From an archaeon (GTDB taxonomy: Archaea > Nanobdellota > Nanobdellia > Woesearchaeales > GW2011-AR9): a stretch of 64,000 nt of DNA. Below the pieces are notes generated by a model. The model did not search any database and was not told the origin of the DNA. It worked only from the letters and a program-made list of their open reading frames with translations. The translations under genes and the position numbers were made by a program. Below, in pieces: positions 24,282 through 32,017 of the stretch; the first letter of the stretch is position 1, and each line of letters begins with the position of its first letter. The stretch is taken from contig JAUYKZ010000009.1 in the NCBI GenBank assembly GCA_030704845.1, positions 62,001-126,000 on the forward strand, given 5' to 3'.

Positions 24282-25262
24282 TTATACTTTTTGACCAACT
24301 AAAACTACAAACGCCAGAAAACTTTCCAATTGCACATATTCATCTGAACCTTCCACCATTCTAAATTCAACCTCACCACATTTATCAACCAATTGAACTT
24401 TCCTTTGATCATCTAATGAAATATTCCAAATCTCTTTCTGGATTTGTTTAATGACATCTAAACCAGATAACCCATATTGTAACATAATATCAAGAAGTTT
24501 CTTTCTAGAACTCAAGAAATCACCTTTAGCGGCATAACTTAATACTTCATTAATCTCTTTTGGTTTGGCTACTGAAGCCATGGAATAAATATCTTCCGGA
24601 GTAAGAGAAATACCTTCCTTCTTTATAGCAAAACAACTTTGCATAACATTAGTTAATCTTCTACAATCTCCGCCACTTACTTCAAAAAGAGCATCTTTAA
24701 CTTCTGGAGAATTTGATTGACTTAAATCACTGCCTTCCTTTTTTATTATTTCATTGATTACTTCATTAATTTCCTCTTTTGATAACGGTTTAAATCTAAA
24801 TACAGCACATCTACTTTGGATAGGATCCAGAATTTTAGAAGAATAATTACAACTTAAAATAAATCGACAAGTTCGAGTATAATTCTCCATTGTCCTTCTC
24901 AAAGCTTGCTGGGCCTCTTTAGTAAGAGCATCACTTTCATCAAGGTAAATCAATTTGAATGGTACGTCGCCGATAGCTTTGGTTCTGGCAAAATCTTTTA
25001 CTTTAACTCTGATAACATCAATGCCCCTCTCATCAGAAGCATTTAATTCAAGAACATTCGCTCGCCAATTTTCTCCAAATAATTCTTTAGCAATTACTAA
25101 AGCTAATGTGGTTTTACCAACTCCGGCTGGACCACTAAATAAAAGATGAGGCATATTTCCAGATTTTACGAACGCTTCAACTTTCTCAACGATATCTTTC
25201 TGTCCACGTACTTCCGAGAAAGAAGTTGGCCTGTACTTTTCGGTCCAAATTGATGAAGTCAT
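24282..25262 (-). CDS. rfcS: Replication factor C small subunit
   Basis: Clamp-loader ATPase that loads PCNA on DNA. Features: IWTEKYRPTSFSEVRGQ, Walker A GPAGVGKTTLA, Walker B LIYLDESDALT, sensor 1 and SRC motif as LSCNYSSKILDPIQSRCAVFRF. Length is 326 residues. The track start at 25301 adds 13 residues; ATG at 25262 (MTSSIW) is preferred since TATA-like GCTTATAAAATAC lies about 25 bases upstream and the family starts near WxEKYRP. No RFC large subunit is in this window. Confidence 0.96.
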   Translation of the reverse strand: MTSSIWTEKYRPTSFSEVRGQKDIVEKVEAFVKSGNMPHLLFSGPAGVGKTTLALVIAKELFGENWRANVLELNASDERGIDVIRVKVKDFARTKAIGDVPFKLIYLDESDALTKEAQQALRRTMENYTRTCRFILSCNYSSKILDPIQSRCAVFRFKPLSKEEINEVINEIIKKEGSDLSQSNSPEVKDALFEVSGGDCRRLTNVMQSCFAIKKEGISLTPEDIYSMASVAKPKEINEVLSYAAKGDFLSSRKKLLDIMLQYGLSGLDVIKQIQKEIWNISLDDQRKVQLVDKCGEVEFRMVEGSDEYVQLESFLAFVVLVGQKV

Positions 25263-25336
25263 AATAGTTCTTTTATGAGAGTATTTTATAAGCTTTATCA
25301 CTCTAAATAATAGATGTTAATACTCTTAGGATACCC

Positions 25337-25528
25337 TTAGAATATCCATAACAAGATTGCTACTCCCCAATCTATCGCATCTTTCCAAGTTATACCAAAA
25401 AATAAGATGAGAAGAAAGACCATAAATAATGTTCCAACGGCAAGTTTAACAAATGAAAGAAAGAAATGACTGATTAAATAAGCAACAATAATAGCCAAGA
25501 TGATTGTTGCAAACGTTACTAAAGCCAT
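25337..25528 (-). CDS. Small membrane protein, hypothetical
   Basis: 63 residues, almost entirely hydrophobic, with probably two membrane segments (ATIILAIIVAYLISHFFLSF and VGTLFMVFLLILFFGI) and a short hydrophobic C-terminus. Unrecognised. It reads in the same direction as the neighbouring membrane gene and antiporter but is about 70 bases away. Confidence 0.55.
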   Translation of the reverse strand: MALVTFATIILAIIVAYLISHFFLSFVKLAVGTLFMVFLLILFFGITWKDAIDWGVAILLWIF

Positions 25529-25601
25529 ATAACCAGAAAGTAATTGGATTATTTAATAATTTCTAATATTCAGACTTCATCAAGAAAATATTTCTGGGGT
25601 G

Positions 25602-25988
25602 TTAATAGAAACTCGCTTTAACTAACCACCCGCCAAGGATAATCATCAAGATTAGTAATCCGTTTATTAATAATGATTTATCCTTGAAAAGTTTTATTGT
25701 TTTTCTGGTGAAATTAGGAGATCCTAATCTTACTATCCCTTTAGCGAGAGATAACCAACCAAAAATAGTCACAATCACCCGCCAATCTAAGGCCCACAAG
25801 TTATGTAGAATTAAGGTAATTAATCCTACAATCAACGACATGAAACCGGTTATTAACATAAAGGAATTATCTTTAGACATTATGAAAATATCTTTAAGAA
25901 GTTTCTTTCTAATAAGAAAAATTAATCCAAGAATTAATAAAAACAGTCCCCAAAATCTAGCCAATAATATTGAAATATCCGTTACCAT
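25602..25988 (-). CDS. Four-helix membrane protein, hypothetical
   Basis: 128 residues with about four hydrophobic segments: LLARFWGLFLLILGLIFLI, FMLITGFMSLIVGLITLIL, WRVIVTIFGWLSLAKGIV and LLINGLLILMIILGGWLV. It begins 2 bases after the antiporter stop, so it is likely co-expressed with it. The pattern resembles small conserved membrane proteins with no known function; an accessory role to the antiporter is speculative. Confidence 0.6.
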   Translation of the reverse strand: MVTDISILLARFWGLFLLILGLIFLIRKKLLKDIFIMSKDNSFMLITGFMSLIVGLITLILHNLWALDWRVIVTIFGWLSLAKGIVRLGSPNFTRKTIKLFKDKSLLINGLLILMIILGGWLVKASFY

Positions 25989-25990
25989 TT

Positions 25991-27232
25991 TTAAACATTA
26001 TACGGCATTTTTATCTTCCTTTTTGCCAAGAATATTCTTAATGAACTGAAGATTATGGTCATAGTAATTACTACATAAGTCACTTTAGCAATAAGATCTG
26101 CTTGAGGAACAGCAAGTTCGATTGCCAATTGAGCAATTGCAGCTGCGGCTAAGCCTCTCGCAAACATGCTGTTTACAATAATTCTTTCTTGAGGTTTAAA
26201 GTGTGAAGACAAGAGCATTGAAGAAACTCTTGTAACCATTAAAATTGCCGAGATTACAACCCCAATAATAAGAGCTTTCCAGTCAGATAAATCAATTAAA
26301 ATTCCAATAAAAACGAAAAAGAATGTTTTAAGGAGGAAAGAAATTTTGTCATAAAAATCTTGTTCTGAAGGAGAGGTTACAGAAACTCCCAATTCTCCTT
26401 GCAATGCTTTCTTTTTATCATTAGCGGCGTGGGTGGTTATTCCTTTGATGATTGAAGATAACTGCTTTGAATTCTTTAACATTAATCCAAAGAATAAAGC
26501 AGCGATTGCTCCATTACCACTAAGAAATTCTGTTAAGACATAAATTAAGATTAAATAAGCTACAGTCATGATATAATTATGTTCCTTGAAAACATGATGA
26601 ATTAAAATCATCCAAAAAATTCCGCCTAGAATTCCTACCAGACCAGCTACGGCAAAAAGTGAAACTATTTGATTAGCTATCCCTATAAATCCAAACTGTC
26701 CAGCATTAATAACTTTAATAACAGTTAATGAAAAAACAATACAAAATACATCCGTTAGAGCCGATTCTAGAGCTAAGAGAGAATAGAGATTTTCTTTAAC
26801 TTTCATCTGTTGTAGAACAGGGATTACAAAAGCTGAAGAAACTCCACCCAATAAAAAGCCAGTCAATAAAGAGGTTAAGAAAGAACTTCCACTAAGAACC
26901 ATTACACCTGTTATCACCGCGGCAGATATAATAAAATTAAACATCGTTAAAATAAAACTTGCAGAAAACTCTCTAATTAAAGATGATAAATTGATGTTAA
27001 ATGCCCCGTCAAATAATAAGAATAAAAGAGTAAACGTGGTAAATATTGGAGCAACAGTCGATAAACTATCAAGAGTTACATAACCTAAAACATTTGGACC
27101 AAGAATGAATCCTATTACAATTAATAGAAGAATGTCTGGTAAACCAAATCTTTTGAAAATAAATTCAGCAAAGAAGCCGAAAAATAGTACCAAGCTTAAT
27201 CCAAGAAGGATTAGAGTTACAACATCTGCCAA
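25991..27232 (-). CDS. Cation/proton antiporter (CPA family), membrane domain only
   Basis: 413 residues with about 12 membrane segments. The N-terminus FGLPDILLLIVIGFILGPNVLGYV, LLFDGAFNINLSSL, and the acidic-residue helix ALESALTDVFCIVFSLT are typical of Na+/H+ exchangers (Na_H_Exchanger, PF00999). No TrkA-N or TrkA-C domain is present, unlike many KefB relatives. The start codon is TTG, supported by GGTGAT about 7 bases upstream; no in-frame ATG is near. It probably exchanges Na+ or K+ for protons. Confidence 0.85.
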   Translation of the reverse strand: MADVVTLILLGLSLVLFFGFFAEFIFKRFGLPDILLLIVIGFILGPNVLGYVTLDSLSTVAPIFTTFTLLFLLFDGAFNINLSSLIREFSASFILTMFNFIISAAVITGVMVLSGSSFLTSLLTGFLLGGVSSAFVIPVLQQMKVKENLYSLLALESALTDVFCIVFSLTVIKVINAGQFGFIGIANQIVSLFAVAGLVGILGGIFWMILIHHVFKEHNYIMTVAYLILIYVLTEFLSGNGAIAALFFGLMLKNSKQLSSIIKGITTHAANDKKKALQGELGVSVTSPSEQDFYDKISFLLKTFFFVFIGILIDLSDWKALIIGVVISAILMVTRVSSMLLSSHFKPQERIIVNSMFARGLAAAAIAQLAIELAVPQADLIAKVTYVVITMTIIFSSLRIFLAKRKIKMPYNV

Positions 27233-27337
27233 AACATATCACCATCTTCATAGATACTAAAATATTTAGTTACCTACAATTTACTTTAGAAAGAAAGATT
27301 AGTTTAAATATATTTCGTCAAGATGAGATTTGAAGAA

Positions 27338-27433
27338 TTATGCAGCAACATTGAAAAAGTCTTCAACTTCTTCCATGTCACCTTGCAAATATTGATAATT
27401 TAATAAATGTTTAAAATGTTTTTGATAATTCAT
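27338..27433 (-). CDS. Tiny acidic ORF coupled to the PRC-barrel gene
   Basis: A 31-codon ORF below the track threshold. ATG at 27433 overlaps the TGA of the PRC-barrel gene as ATGA. The product begins MNYQKHFKHLLNYQYLQGDM and ends in an acidic EEVEDFFNVAA. The overlap is its only support. Unknown function. Confidence 0.4.
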   Translation of the reverse strand: MNYQKHFKHLLNYQYLQGDMEEVEDFFNVAA

Positions 27434-27705
27434 TCTTCTCCGTCCTCTGCTCCACTGCCACTTGGAATTGCGTTACGAGAGATTATAAGAATATCTCCTA
27501 CTGCACGAACAAGTTGATGTGGAACAATAACTCCTTTAGCACTACCTAACACTCTGCTTAAGAATGATGCTTTTGTTGCTCTGATTTTCCAGCCAGAAAC
27601 CTTATTTGAAGTAACGATACTGTCTTCAACATCACCAAAATAATCACCTGCATCTGTAAATACTTTTAAATCATACGTTTCCGAAACCTTCTTCATTTTT
27701 AGCAT
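27430..27705 (-). CDS. PRC-barrel domain protein
   Basis: A 91-residue protein with a PRC-barrel-like pattern: DLKVFTDAGDYFGDVEDSIVTSNKVSGWKIRA, followed by KGVIVPHQLVRAVGDILIIS. PRC-barrels occur in RimM (rRNA processing) and in small archaeal proteins linked to cell division (CdpB family). The tail ends in acidic residues. GGTGATT lies 6 bases before the chosen ATG. It is divergent from the traB gene. The exact role is unknown. Confidence 0.8.
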   Translation of the reverse strand: MLKMKKVSETYDLKVFTDAGDYFGDVEDSIVTSNKVSGWKIRATKASFLSRVLGSAKGVIVPHQLVRAVGDILIISRNAIPSGSGAEDGEE

Positions 27706-27775
27706 AGAGAATCACCTCACCCGAAAGATTCGAATTCGAGTAGGTTTAAATAGTTTTCTCTTTTGAAGAGATAAC

Positions 27776-28462
27776 ATGACGCTAGAAATCATTGGAACCT
27801 CCCATATTGCAGAACAGAGTATACGAGAGATTAAAAATGCTATTCTTACAAAAAAACCGGATATCGTAGCGGTAGAACTGGATACACAAAGAGTTGCTGC
27901 TTTGCTTAGCGGAGAACAAAACAGGATTACGTTTAGTAGCGCTTTCACTATCGGGATCAAAGGATATTTATTTGCAAAAATTGCCCAATTTGTACAGCAA
28001 AAGCTAGGAAAAACGGTAGGAGTAATGCCGGGAAGTGAAATGAAAGCAGCCATTGAATTAGCTAGGAAAGAAGAAATTCAAATTGCTCTTATTGATCAAC
28101 CAATTGCTGTAACTCTTAAAAATTTTTCTAAAGAATTTACTTGGAGAGAACGGTTTAGATTTGTGGGAGAAATTCTGGGCGGAATCTTTATGCCTAGAAG
28201 ACAAATCAAGAAATTGGGATTAGAATCTATTGATCTAAGTAAGGTTCCTACTGGCGAGATTGTTGAAAAGATGATGGATCAAATGAAAAGAAGATATCCA
28301 TCAGTGTACAAAACTATTGTTGAGGATAGGAATAAGTTCATGGTAAGAAAGTTAGTCAGAATTATGAGAGAACATCCCGAGAAAAATATTCTAGCTATCG
28401 TTGGAGCCGGCCATAAGAAGGGTATGGAAGAATTGTTATTGAAAGTGGATGTTGTACGGTAG
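27776..28462 (+). CDS. TraB-family protein
   Basis: 228 residues with the TraB/PrgY signature: EIIGTSHIAEQSIREI at the N-terminus (GTSH), VAVELDTQRVAALL, and NILAIVGAGHKKGMEELL near the end. The family is related to TIKI-type metalloproteases and includes the enterococcal pheromone shutdown protein PrgY. The usual C-terminal membrane segments of archaeal TraB proteins are absent here. A TATA box (GTTTAAATAG) lies about 30 bases before the ATG. Confidence 0.88.
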   Translation: MTLEIIGTSHIAEQSIREIKNAILTKKPDIVAVELDTQRVAALLSGEQNRITFSSAFTIGIKGYLFAKIAQFVQQKLGKTVGVMPGSEMKAAIELARKEEIQIALIDQPIAVTLKNFSKEFTWRERFRFVGEILGGIFMPRRQIKKLGLESIDLSKVPTGEIVEKMMDQMKRRYPSVYKTIVEDRNKFMVRKLVRIMREHPEKNILAIVGAGHKKGMEELLLKVDVVR

Positions 28463-28492
28463 AAATAGATATATTAACCGAGGTTATTATAA

Positions 28493-28589
28493 TTATACTA
28501 AAATGCGTTAGATTTCGAATATATTAACGCATTTTATATATATAAAGTGCCAAAAATAAGTTCGAAAGCTTTGGCACTTTAGTATAAAA
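28493..28589 (+). repeat. 97-bp dyad-bearing repeat, copy 2
   Basis: Identical over 97 bases to the reverse complement of 16382-16478. Dyad 1 arms are 28500-28510 and 28525-28535; dyad 2 arms are 28544-28554 and 28570-28580. The TATA box lies between at 28532-28547, so transcription would start inside dyad 2. The outermost 10 bases are inverted repeats (TTATACTAAA). The gene downstream starts at 28602 with AAGGAGGCGAT directly after the repeat as ribosome site. Confidence 0.92.
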
Positions 28590-28601
28590 GGAGGCGATAA
28601 T

Positions 28602-28910
28602 ATGAGCAAAGATGTTAAAGAAATATTTTTTGATGAAGTGTTACGAAGTTTTTTTTATAGAAAAACTAATGAACGATATGATGGAACTAGAGTAACAGTG
28701 ATTAAATCAAAAACGACGCCAAATAGTTTTTCTTCGAGAATAGAAGCTGAAGATAGAGCTTTAGATTCATTACTTAGAGACCATGAAGAATTAAATGTTG
28801 ATGCGTTTGAAATAGTTTCTTCAGGTGCACATGATTCTAGACAGGAATATGATTCTACCCCTTTTCAAGGATATGTCTCAGCAATATTCTACAGCCGCGA
28901 ACAAAAATAA
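28602..28910 (+). CDS. Small hypothetical protein, tandem paralog A
   Basis: 102 residues. It shares the layout of the next gene: EIxFDE near the start, RITV/ITKT strand region, then EAEDRALDSLLRDHEELNVDAFEIV and VSAIFYSREQK. The helix-plus-strand core (ALxxLLxxxEELxxDAxEIV, then a strand) is reminiscent of YbjQ/DUF74-type small proteins, but this is only a resemblance. It follows the 97-bp repeat and a strong Shine-Dalgarno site. Confidence 0.7.
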   Translation: MSKDVKEIFFDEVLRSFFYRKTNERYDGTRVTVIKSKTTPNSFSSRIEAEDRALDSLLRDHEELNVDAFEIVSSGAHDSRQEYDSTPFQGYVSAIFYSREQK

Positions 28911-28914
28911 GTTC

Positions 28915-29268
28915 ATGGTAAAAGAAGTAAGAGAGATCATATTCGATGAAACTAGAAATGGACTTATTTATAAAAACTCTAAAGAACCATATTCTGGAAA
29001 TCGGATCTCAGGGATTATAACTAAAACCAGTCCAGAAGGATATTACTCCCAAACAGAAGCAAGAGATAATACATTAGAGTCACTTTTAGAAGAAAATGAA
29101 AATCTCGGTGCCGATGCATATGAGATAGTCCATTCTAATCCGATTGGCTCTTGGCAAGATTTTTGTGCTGTTTATGTAAGTCCAGATCAAAATATATATC
29201 GAGCACAAGTAGCAGTAATATTCTACGGCAAAAAAGATCAGGAAAAACCGTTAAGTTTAAATACCTGA
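28915..29268 (+). CDS. Small hypothetical protein, tandem paralog B
   Basis: 117 residues from ATG 28915, which sits 4 bases after the paralog A stop; the track start at 28825 lies inside that gene and is unlikely. MVKEVREIIFDETRNGLIYKN aligns with the paralog, as do TEARDNTLESLLEENENLGADAYEIV and AQVAVIFYGKKDQ. The pair probably arose by duplication and is expressed from the repeat-borne promoter. Function unknown. Confidence 0.7.
   Translation: MVKEVREIIFDETRNGLIYKNSKEPYSGNRISGIITKTSPEGYYSQTEARDNTLESLLEENENLGADAYEIVHSNPIGSWQDFCAVYVSPDQNIYRAQVAVIFYGKKDQEKPLSLNT
29256..29263 (+). promoter_or_regulatory. TATA box of the RNase P RNA gene
   Basis: TTTAAATA sits about 25 bases before the predicted 5' end of the RNase P RNA at 29284, the expected archaeal spacing. 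It overlaps the 3' end of paralog B. Confidence 0.55.
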
Positions 29269-29283
29269 TAGTGCCCAAATAAT

Positions 29284-29685
29284 TTGGCAGTAGTGGCAGG
29301 GAGCTTACGGTGTTTACACTGAGGAAAGTCCGCCCACCCAAGAAAAGGTCACTTCCAGAAGGAAGACGGAGAAATCCCGTGGCTCTGGTTTAGACACGAC
29401 ACGTCCTGCAGACATGGGAATGATGAGACATCCAGTAACAAAAGTTCATAACAAACTTTTGGAACAGAAAATCAGGATAAATAATATCATTGATTTTCTT
29501 GTAATGGCGAAGCGTGTTGAAAAGCACGCGAGTTAAGTCTTTGACGCCTCTGCAGGGACCGATGAAACGACGAATTCCCTGATCGGTGCAAGTCAGTATG
29601 ACGCTTAGTAGAATGCTCCAACAGACTATCGACAAGCAACGCTTGTTTTGGGTCTGACAGAAGGCGGCTTATGTCACTCTGCCAA
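29284..29685 (+). ncRNA. rnpB: RNase P RNA (archaeal type)
   Basis: Catalytic RNA of RNase P that matures tRNA 5' ends. The conserved CR-I stretch GAGGAAAGTCCGCCC appears near the 5' end, and the 3' part has ACAGAAGGCGGCTTATG. The ends pair as P1: TTGGCAG with CTGCCAA, extended by AGTG with CACT. A T-run (TTTTT) follows at 29687. Length is about 402 bases, somewhat long for archaea. Track ORFs inside it are shadows. Rpp29 and Rpp21 are encoded in the same window. Confidence 0.93.
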
Positions 29686-29697
29686 CTTTTTAAAAAA

Positions 29698-30312
29698 ATG
29701 TCAATAGCAATTCCTACTGAAAGAGAAATTCTAAAATGGTTTCTTCATACAGCTGTACATACTTACCATATTGAATATTATCTTCAACAATTCCAGATCG
29801 GTTCTGAAGATCCAGACAGACCACACGATATTGTCCATGATGGAAACAAGTTTGAATGGGAAGCAGTTAAAGGATTGGCCTTACAATTTAAGGAAAACGA
29901 AACAGAAGATTTCTCTGAAGAAATTAAAAGATCATTAGAATTCCATCGACAGCAATACCATCACCAAAAATGGAATCAGTATTATCCAAACGCTACTGAA
30001 GATGCAATGAGAGTAGGGGCTGTCGACACAGTATGTTCACTTCTTGAACCTAGAACTTATCAAGGTGGTTGCCATACTTTTGATCAAATTAGGAGACGTG
30101 CGAGTAAAAATCCTATCCATAAAATTGCCTGGATGAAACTTGCTGTCGTCGAGATGGAGCATATCACAAAACCAAACCTCGATGAGATTACTTCATTCTC
30201 AAAAATACCAAAAGAAGGTATTAGCGCAGAAACGCATGATACTATCCTCGACAGAGTTTATGAGGGGTTGAAAGTATTAGAAAAAGATTGGGGATATAAA
30301 TTTAAAGTATAG
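29698..30312 (+). CDS. Hypothetical all-helical protein, DUF5662-like
   Basis: 204 residues. The track start at 29671 lies inside RNase P RNA; ATG 29698 (MSIAIPTEREILKWF) is used. His/Asp-rich motifs recur: PHDIVHDGNKFEWEAVKGL, then LEFHRQQYHHQKWNQYYP, then DAMRVGAVDTVCSLLEPRTYQGG. The HD...KFxWE and HHQxW pattern resembles DUF5662-type, HD-like metal-binding helical proteins. Domain assignment is tentative; no catalytic role is claimed. Confidence 0.6.
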   Translation: MSIAIPTEREILKWFLHTAVHTYHIEYYLQQFQIGSEDPDRPHDIVHDGNKFEWEAVKGLALQFKENETEDFSEEIKRSLEFHRQQYHHQKWNQYYPNATEDAMRVGAVDTVCSLLEPRTYQGGCHTFDQIRRRASKNPIHKIAWMKLAVVEMEHITKPNLDEITSFSKIPKEGISAETHDTILDRVYEGLKVLEKDWGYKFKV

Positions 30313-30371
30313 TGCGCCTCTTTTTAGGAAATATAGGAAATCTATATAAATAACGACAAGAATCAGCTCCC

Positions 30372-30545
30372 ATGGCAAAAGATAACCAAATCAGACTTCC
30401 TTCTGGACAAGGAGGATTAACCCGATTTTCTGACGAATTCAAATCACGAATAGAACTCTCACCAAAAGCCGTAATGATTTTAGTGTTCGTAGTTCTGCTA
30501 TTAGTACTTATTCTTCATCAAATCGGAGGAAGAATTTTCAATTAA
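30372..30545 (+). CDS. secG: Sec61-beta/SecG-like translocon subunit
   Basis: A 57-residue gene missed by the ORF track because of its length. The start MAKDNQIRLPSGQGGLTRFSDE and the following ELSPKAVMILVFVVLLLVLILHQI match archaeal Sec61-beta: a polar N-terminus with G-G-L-x-R-F, then one C-terminal membrane helix. It partners SecY and SecE. It lies 2 bases before the NAC gene, so translocation and nascent-chain binding functions are co-transcribed. Confidence 0.85.
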   Translation: MAKDNQIRLPSGQGGLTRFSDEFKSRIELSPKAVMILVFVVLLLVLILHQIGGRIFN

Positions 30546-30547
30546 AT

Positions 30548-30892
30548 ATGTTTCCTGGAATGAACCCTCGGAAAATGCAACAAGCTATGAAACAGCTTGG
30601 CATCCAACAGCAAGAAATCCATGCTCGAGAAGTAATCATAAGGATGGAAAATAAGGATATTGTTATCAGAAATCCATCCGTGACAAAAGTTAATATGATG
30701 GGGCAAGAAAATTTTCAAATTTCTGGAGAAATTCACGAGGAATCAAGATCAGTAATTCCTGAGATTTCAGAGGAAGATATTAAAACAGTGATGGAACAAA
30801 CCGGCGCTACAAAAGATAAAGCGAAGGAAGCTATCGAGAAAGCAGATGGAGATCTTGCTGAAGCGATTATTAATTTATCGCAATCTGAATAA
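30548..30892 (+). CDS. nac: Nascent polypeptide-associated complex protein
   Basis: Ribosome-exit chaperone, homodimeric in archaea. The start MFPGMNPRKMQQAMKQLGIQQQEIHAREVIIRMENKDIVI is the archaeal NAC signature. The NAC domain continues to about residue 65, followed by a UBA domain (EEDIKTVMEQTGATKDKAKEAIEKADGDLAEAIINL). Length is 114 residues. Its stop overlaps the next ATG. Confidence 0.95.
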   Translation: MFPGMNPRKMQQAMKQLGIQQQEIHAREVIIRMENKDIVIRNPSVTKVNMMGQENFQISGEIHEESRSVIPEISEEDIKTVMEQTGATKDKAKEAIEKADGDLAEAIINLSQSE

Positions 30893-31371
30893 TGCCCTCC
30901 CGTCACAAATTTCTAGAGAAAGCGGAAAAACACTACTTATCCGCAAACCACTTACTAAATACAACCTTGCCTGCAATAAAAGATCCTAAACTATTGCTAG
31001 GCGTTATCGAAAATATTTTTCTATGTCTTGAATCTTCCATTGATGCTCTTCTTTCTCATGAAAGCGAACTGTTATTGATAACTCCACCACCAAAAAATTT
31101 CGAGGGAAAATTAGCAGTTTTCCAGACTAGAACTGCTCCAAGAAATAAAATTGATTCTTCATTTGTGGATTTAGCTGTAACAATGAAAGAACTAGTTGAC
31201 CTTCACAAAAAAACACCAATGGAATTCAGAAGAAATGATTCTTTTGTCCTAACTAGTAAAGATTATCGGTTAAAAACCTTAACCGTTCCGCTTATAACAC
31301 AACATCTAGCGAAAACGAAAGAATTTTTGGAAAATACTAAACGAATTATTGAAAAGTATAGAAAGTATTAA
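30892..31371 (+). CDS. Helical hypothetical protein (possible HEPN-like)
   Basis: 159 residues, predicted all-alpha: KFLEKAEKHYLSANHLLNTTLP at the start, then VIENIFLCLESSIDALLSHE. The layout of an N-terminal amphipathic helix followed by a second helix resembles HEPN-type domains, but no RxxxxH motif is visible. It overlaps the NAC stop by one base, so it is translationally coupled. The next gene looks like a distant relative. Confidence 0.5.
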   Translation: MPSRHKFLEKAEKHYLSANHLLNTTLPAIKDPKLLLGVIENIFLCLESSIDALLSHESELLLITPPPKNFEGKLAVFQTRTAPRNKIDSSFVDLAVTMKELVDLHKKTPMEFRRNDSFVLTSKDYRLKTLTVPLITQHLAKTKEFLENTKRIIEKYRKY

Positions 31372-31417
31372 ATAGAAGTTTTCTATTCAAAGTTACTCAC
31401 TCCTAAGGAGTATACCC

Positions 31418-31441
31418 AAAATAGGCATTATAACCTATTTT
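31418..31441 (+). terminator. Hairpin followed by a T-rich stretch
   Basis: AAAATAGG pairs with CCTATTTT around an 8-base loop, followed by GTTATTTTTG. A second small dyad (ACTCC...GGAGT) lies just upstream. It separates the NAC operon from the next gene. The structure could be a terminator or a leader of the downstream mRNA. Confidence 0.4.
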
Positions 31442-31459
31442 GTTATTTTTGAAATACCC

Positions 31460-31933
31460 ATGGAAGAATATCTGCTTGAAGCAAAAGAAGAACTAAAACG
31501 GCTTGAACACATTATTTACGTTAGTTTAAAATATACTAGAACTGTCGACGTGATAATTAACGCTCTTAACAGGATGGTTGGTACTTTTGATTCAATCGTT
31601 GAAGCATTCATGAAAAAAGCAGAGATAGATGGGACAATTGAATCTATGCCTAGAAGTCCGGCTTTAAAAGCTAAAAAGTTGCGAGAGCTATATCCTGAAG
31701 ATCCAATCTTACAAAAATACCTTACATTTTATGATTTTTTGAAGAAAGTTCTAAAGCATCCCTATCAAAAAAGACAAGAATATCGAAGACATGTGAATTT
31801 GATTGCTGATTTTGAAAATTCTACCGCGGAAATGAATATTGATAATCTTGTTAATTGCGAAAAGTTTGTACATCAATTTCTTAAATTTTCACAAGAAAGA
31901 ATTCTTGGCAAAAAAGATGATGATGATTCCTAA
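31460..31933 (+). CDS. Helical hypothetical protein, distant relative of the preceding gene
   Basis: 157 residues, all-helical: EEYLLEAKEELKRLEHIIYVSLKYTRTVDVIINALNRMV and a C-terminal acidic tail (GKKDDDDS). The arrangement of the first two helices parallels the preceding gene, which suggests an old duplication. No catalytic motif. Unrecognised. Confidence 0.5.
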   Translation: MEEYLLEAKEELKRLEHIIYVSLKYTRTVDVIINALNRMVGTFDSIVEAFMKKAEIDGTIESMPRSPALKAKKLRELYPEDPILQKYLTFYDFLKKVLKHPYQKRQEYRRHVNLIADFENSTAEMNIDNLVNCEKFVHQFLKFSQERILGKKDDDDS

Positions 31934-32017
31934 GTTTATTGTTCAAATAGAACAAAAATATTAAATAGAGCTTTCACTTTGCATTCTAAAAATAGCTATT
32001 GTTTGGAGGGTTTATAG

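Noticed and set aside
27712-28053. 113-residue minus-strand ORF
   Set aside because: Antisense shadow of the traB gene, which has clear family motifs.
29390-29635. 81-residue ORF
   Set aside because: Lies inside RNase P RNA.
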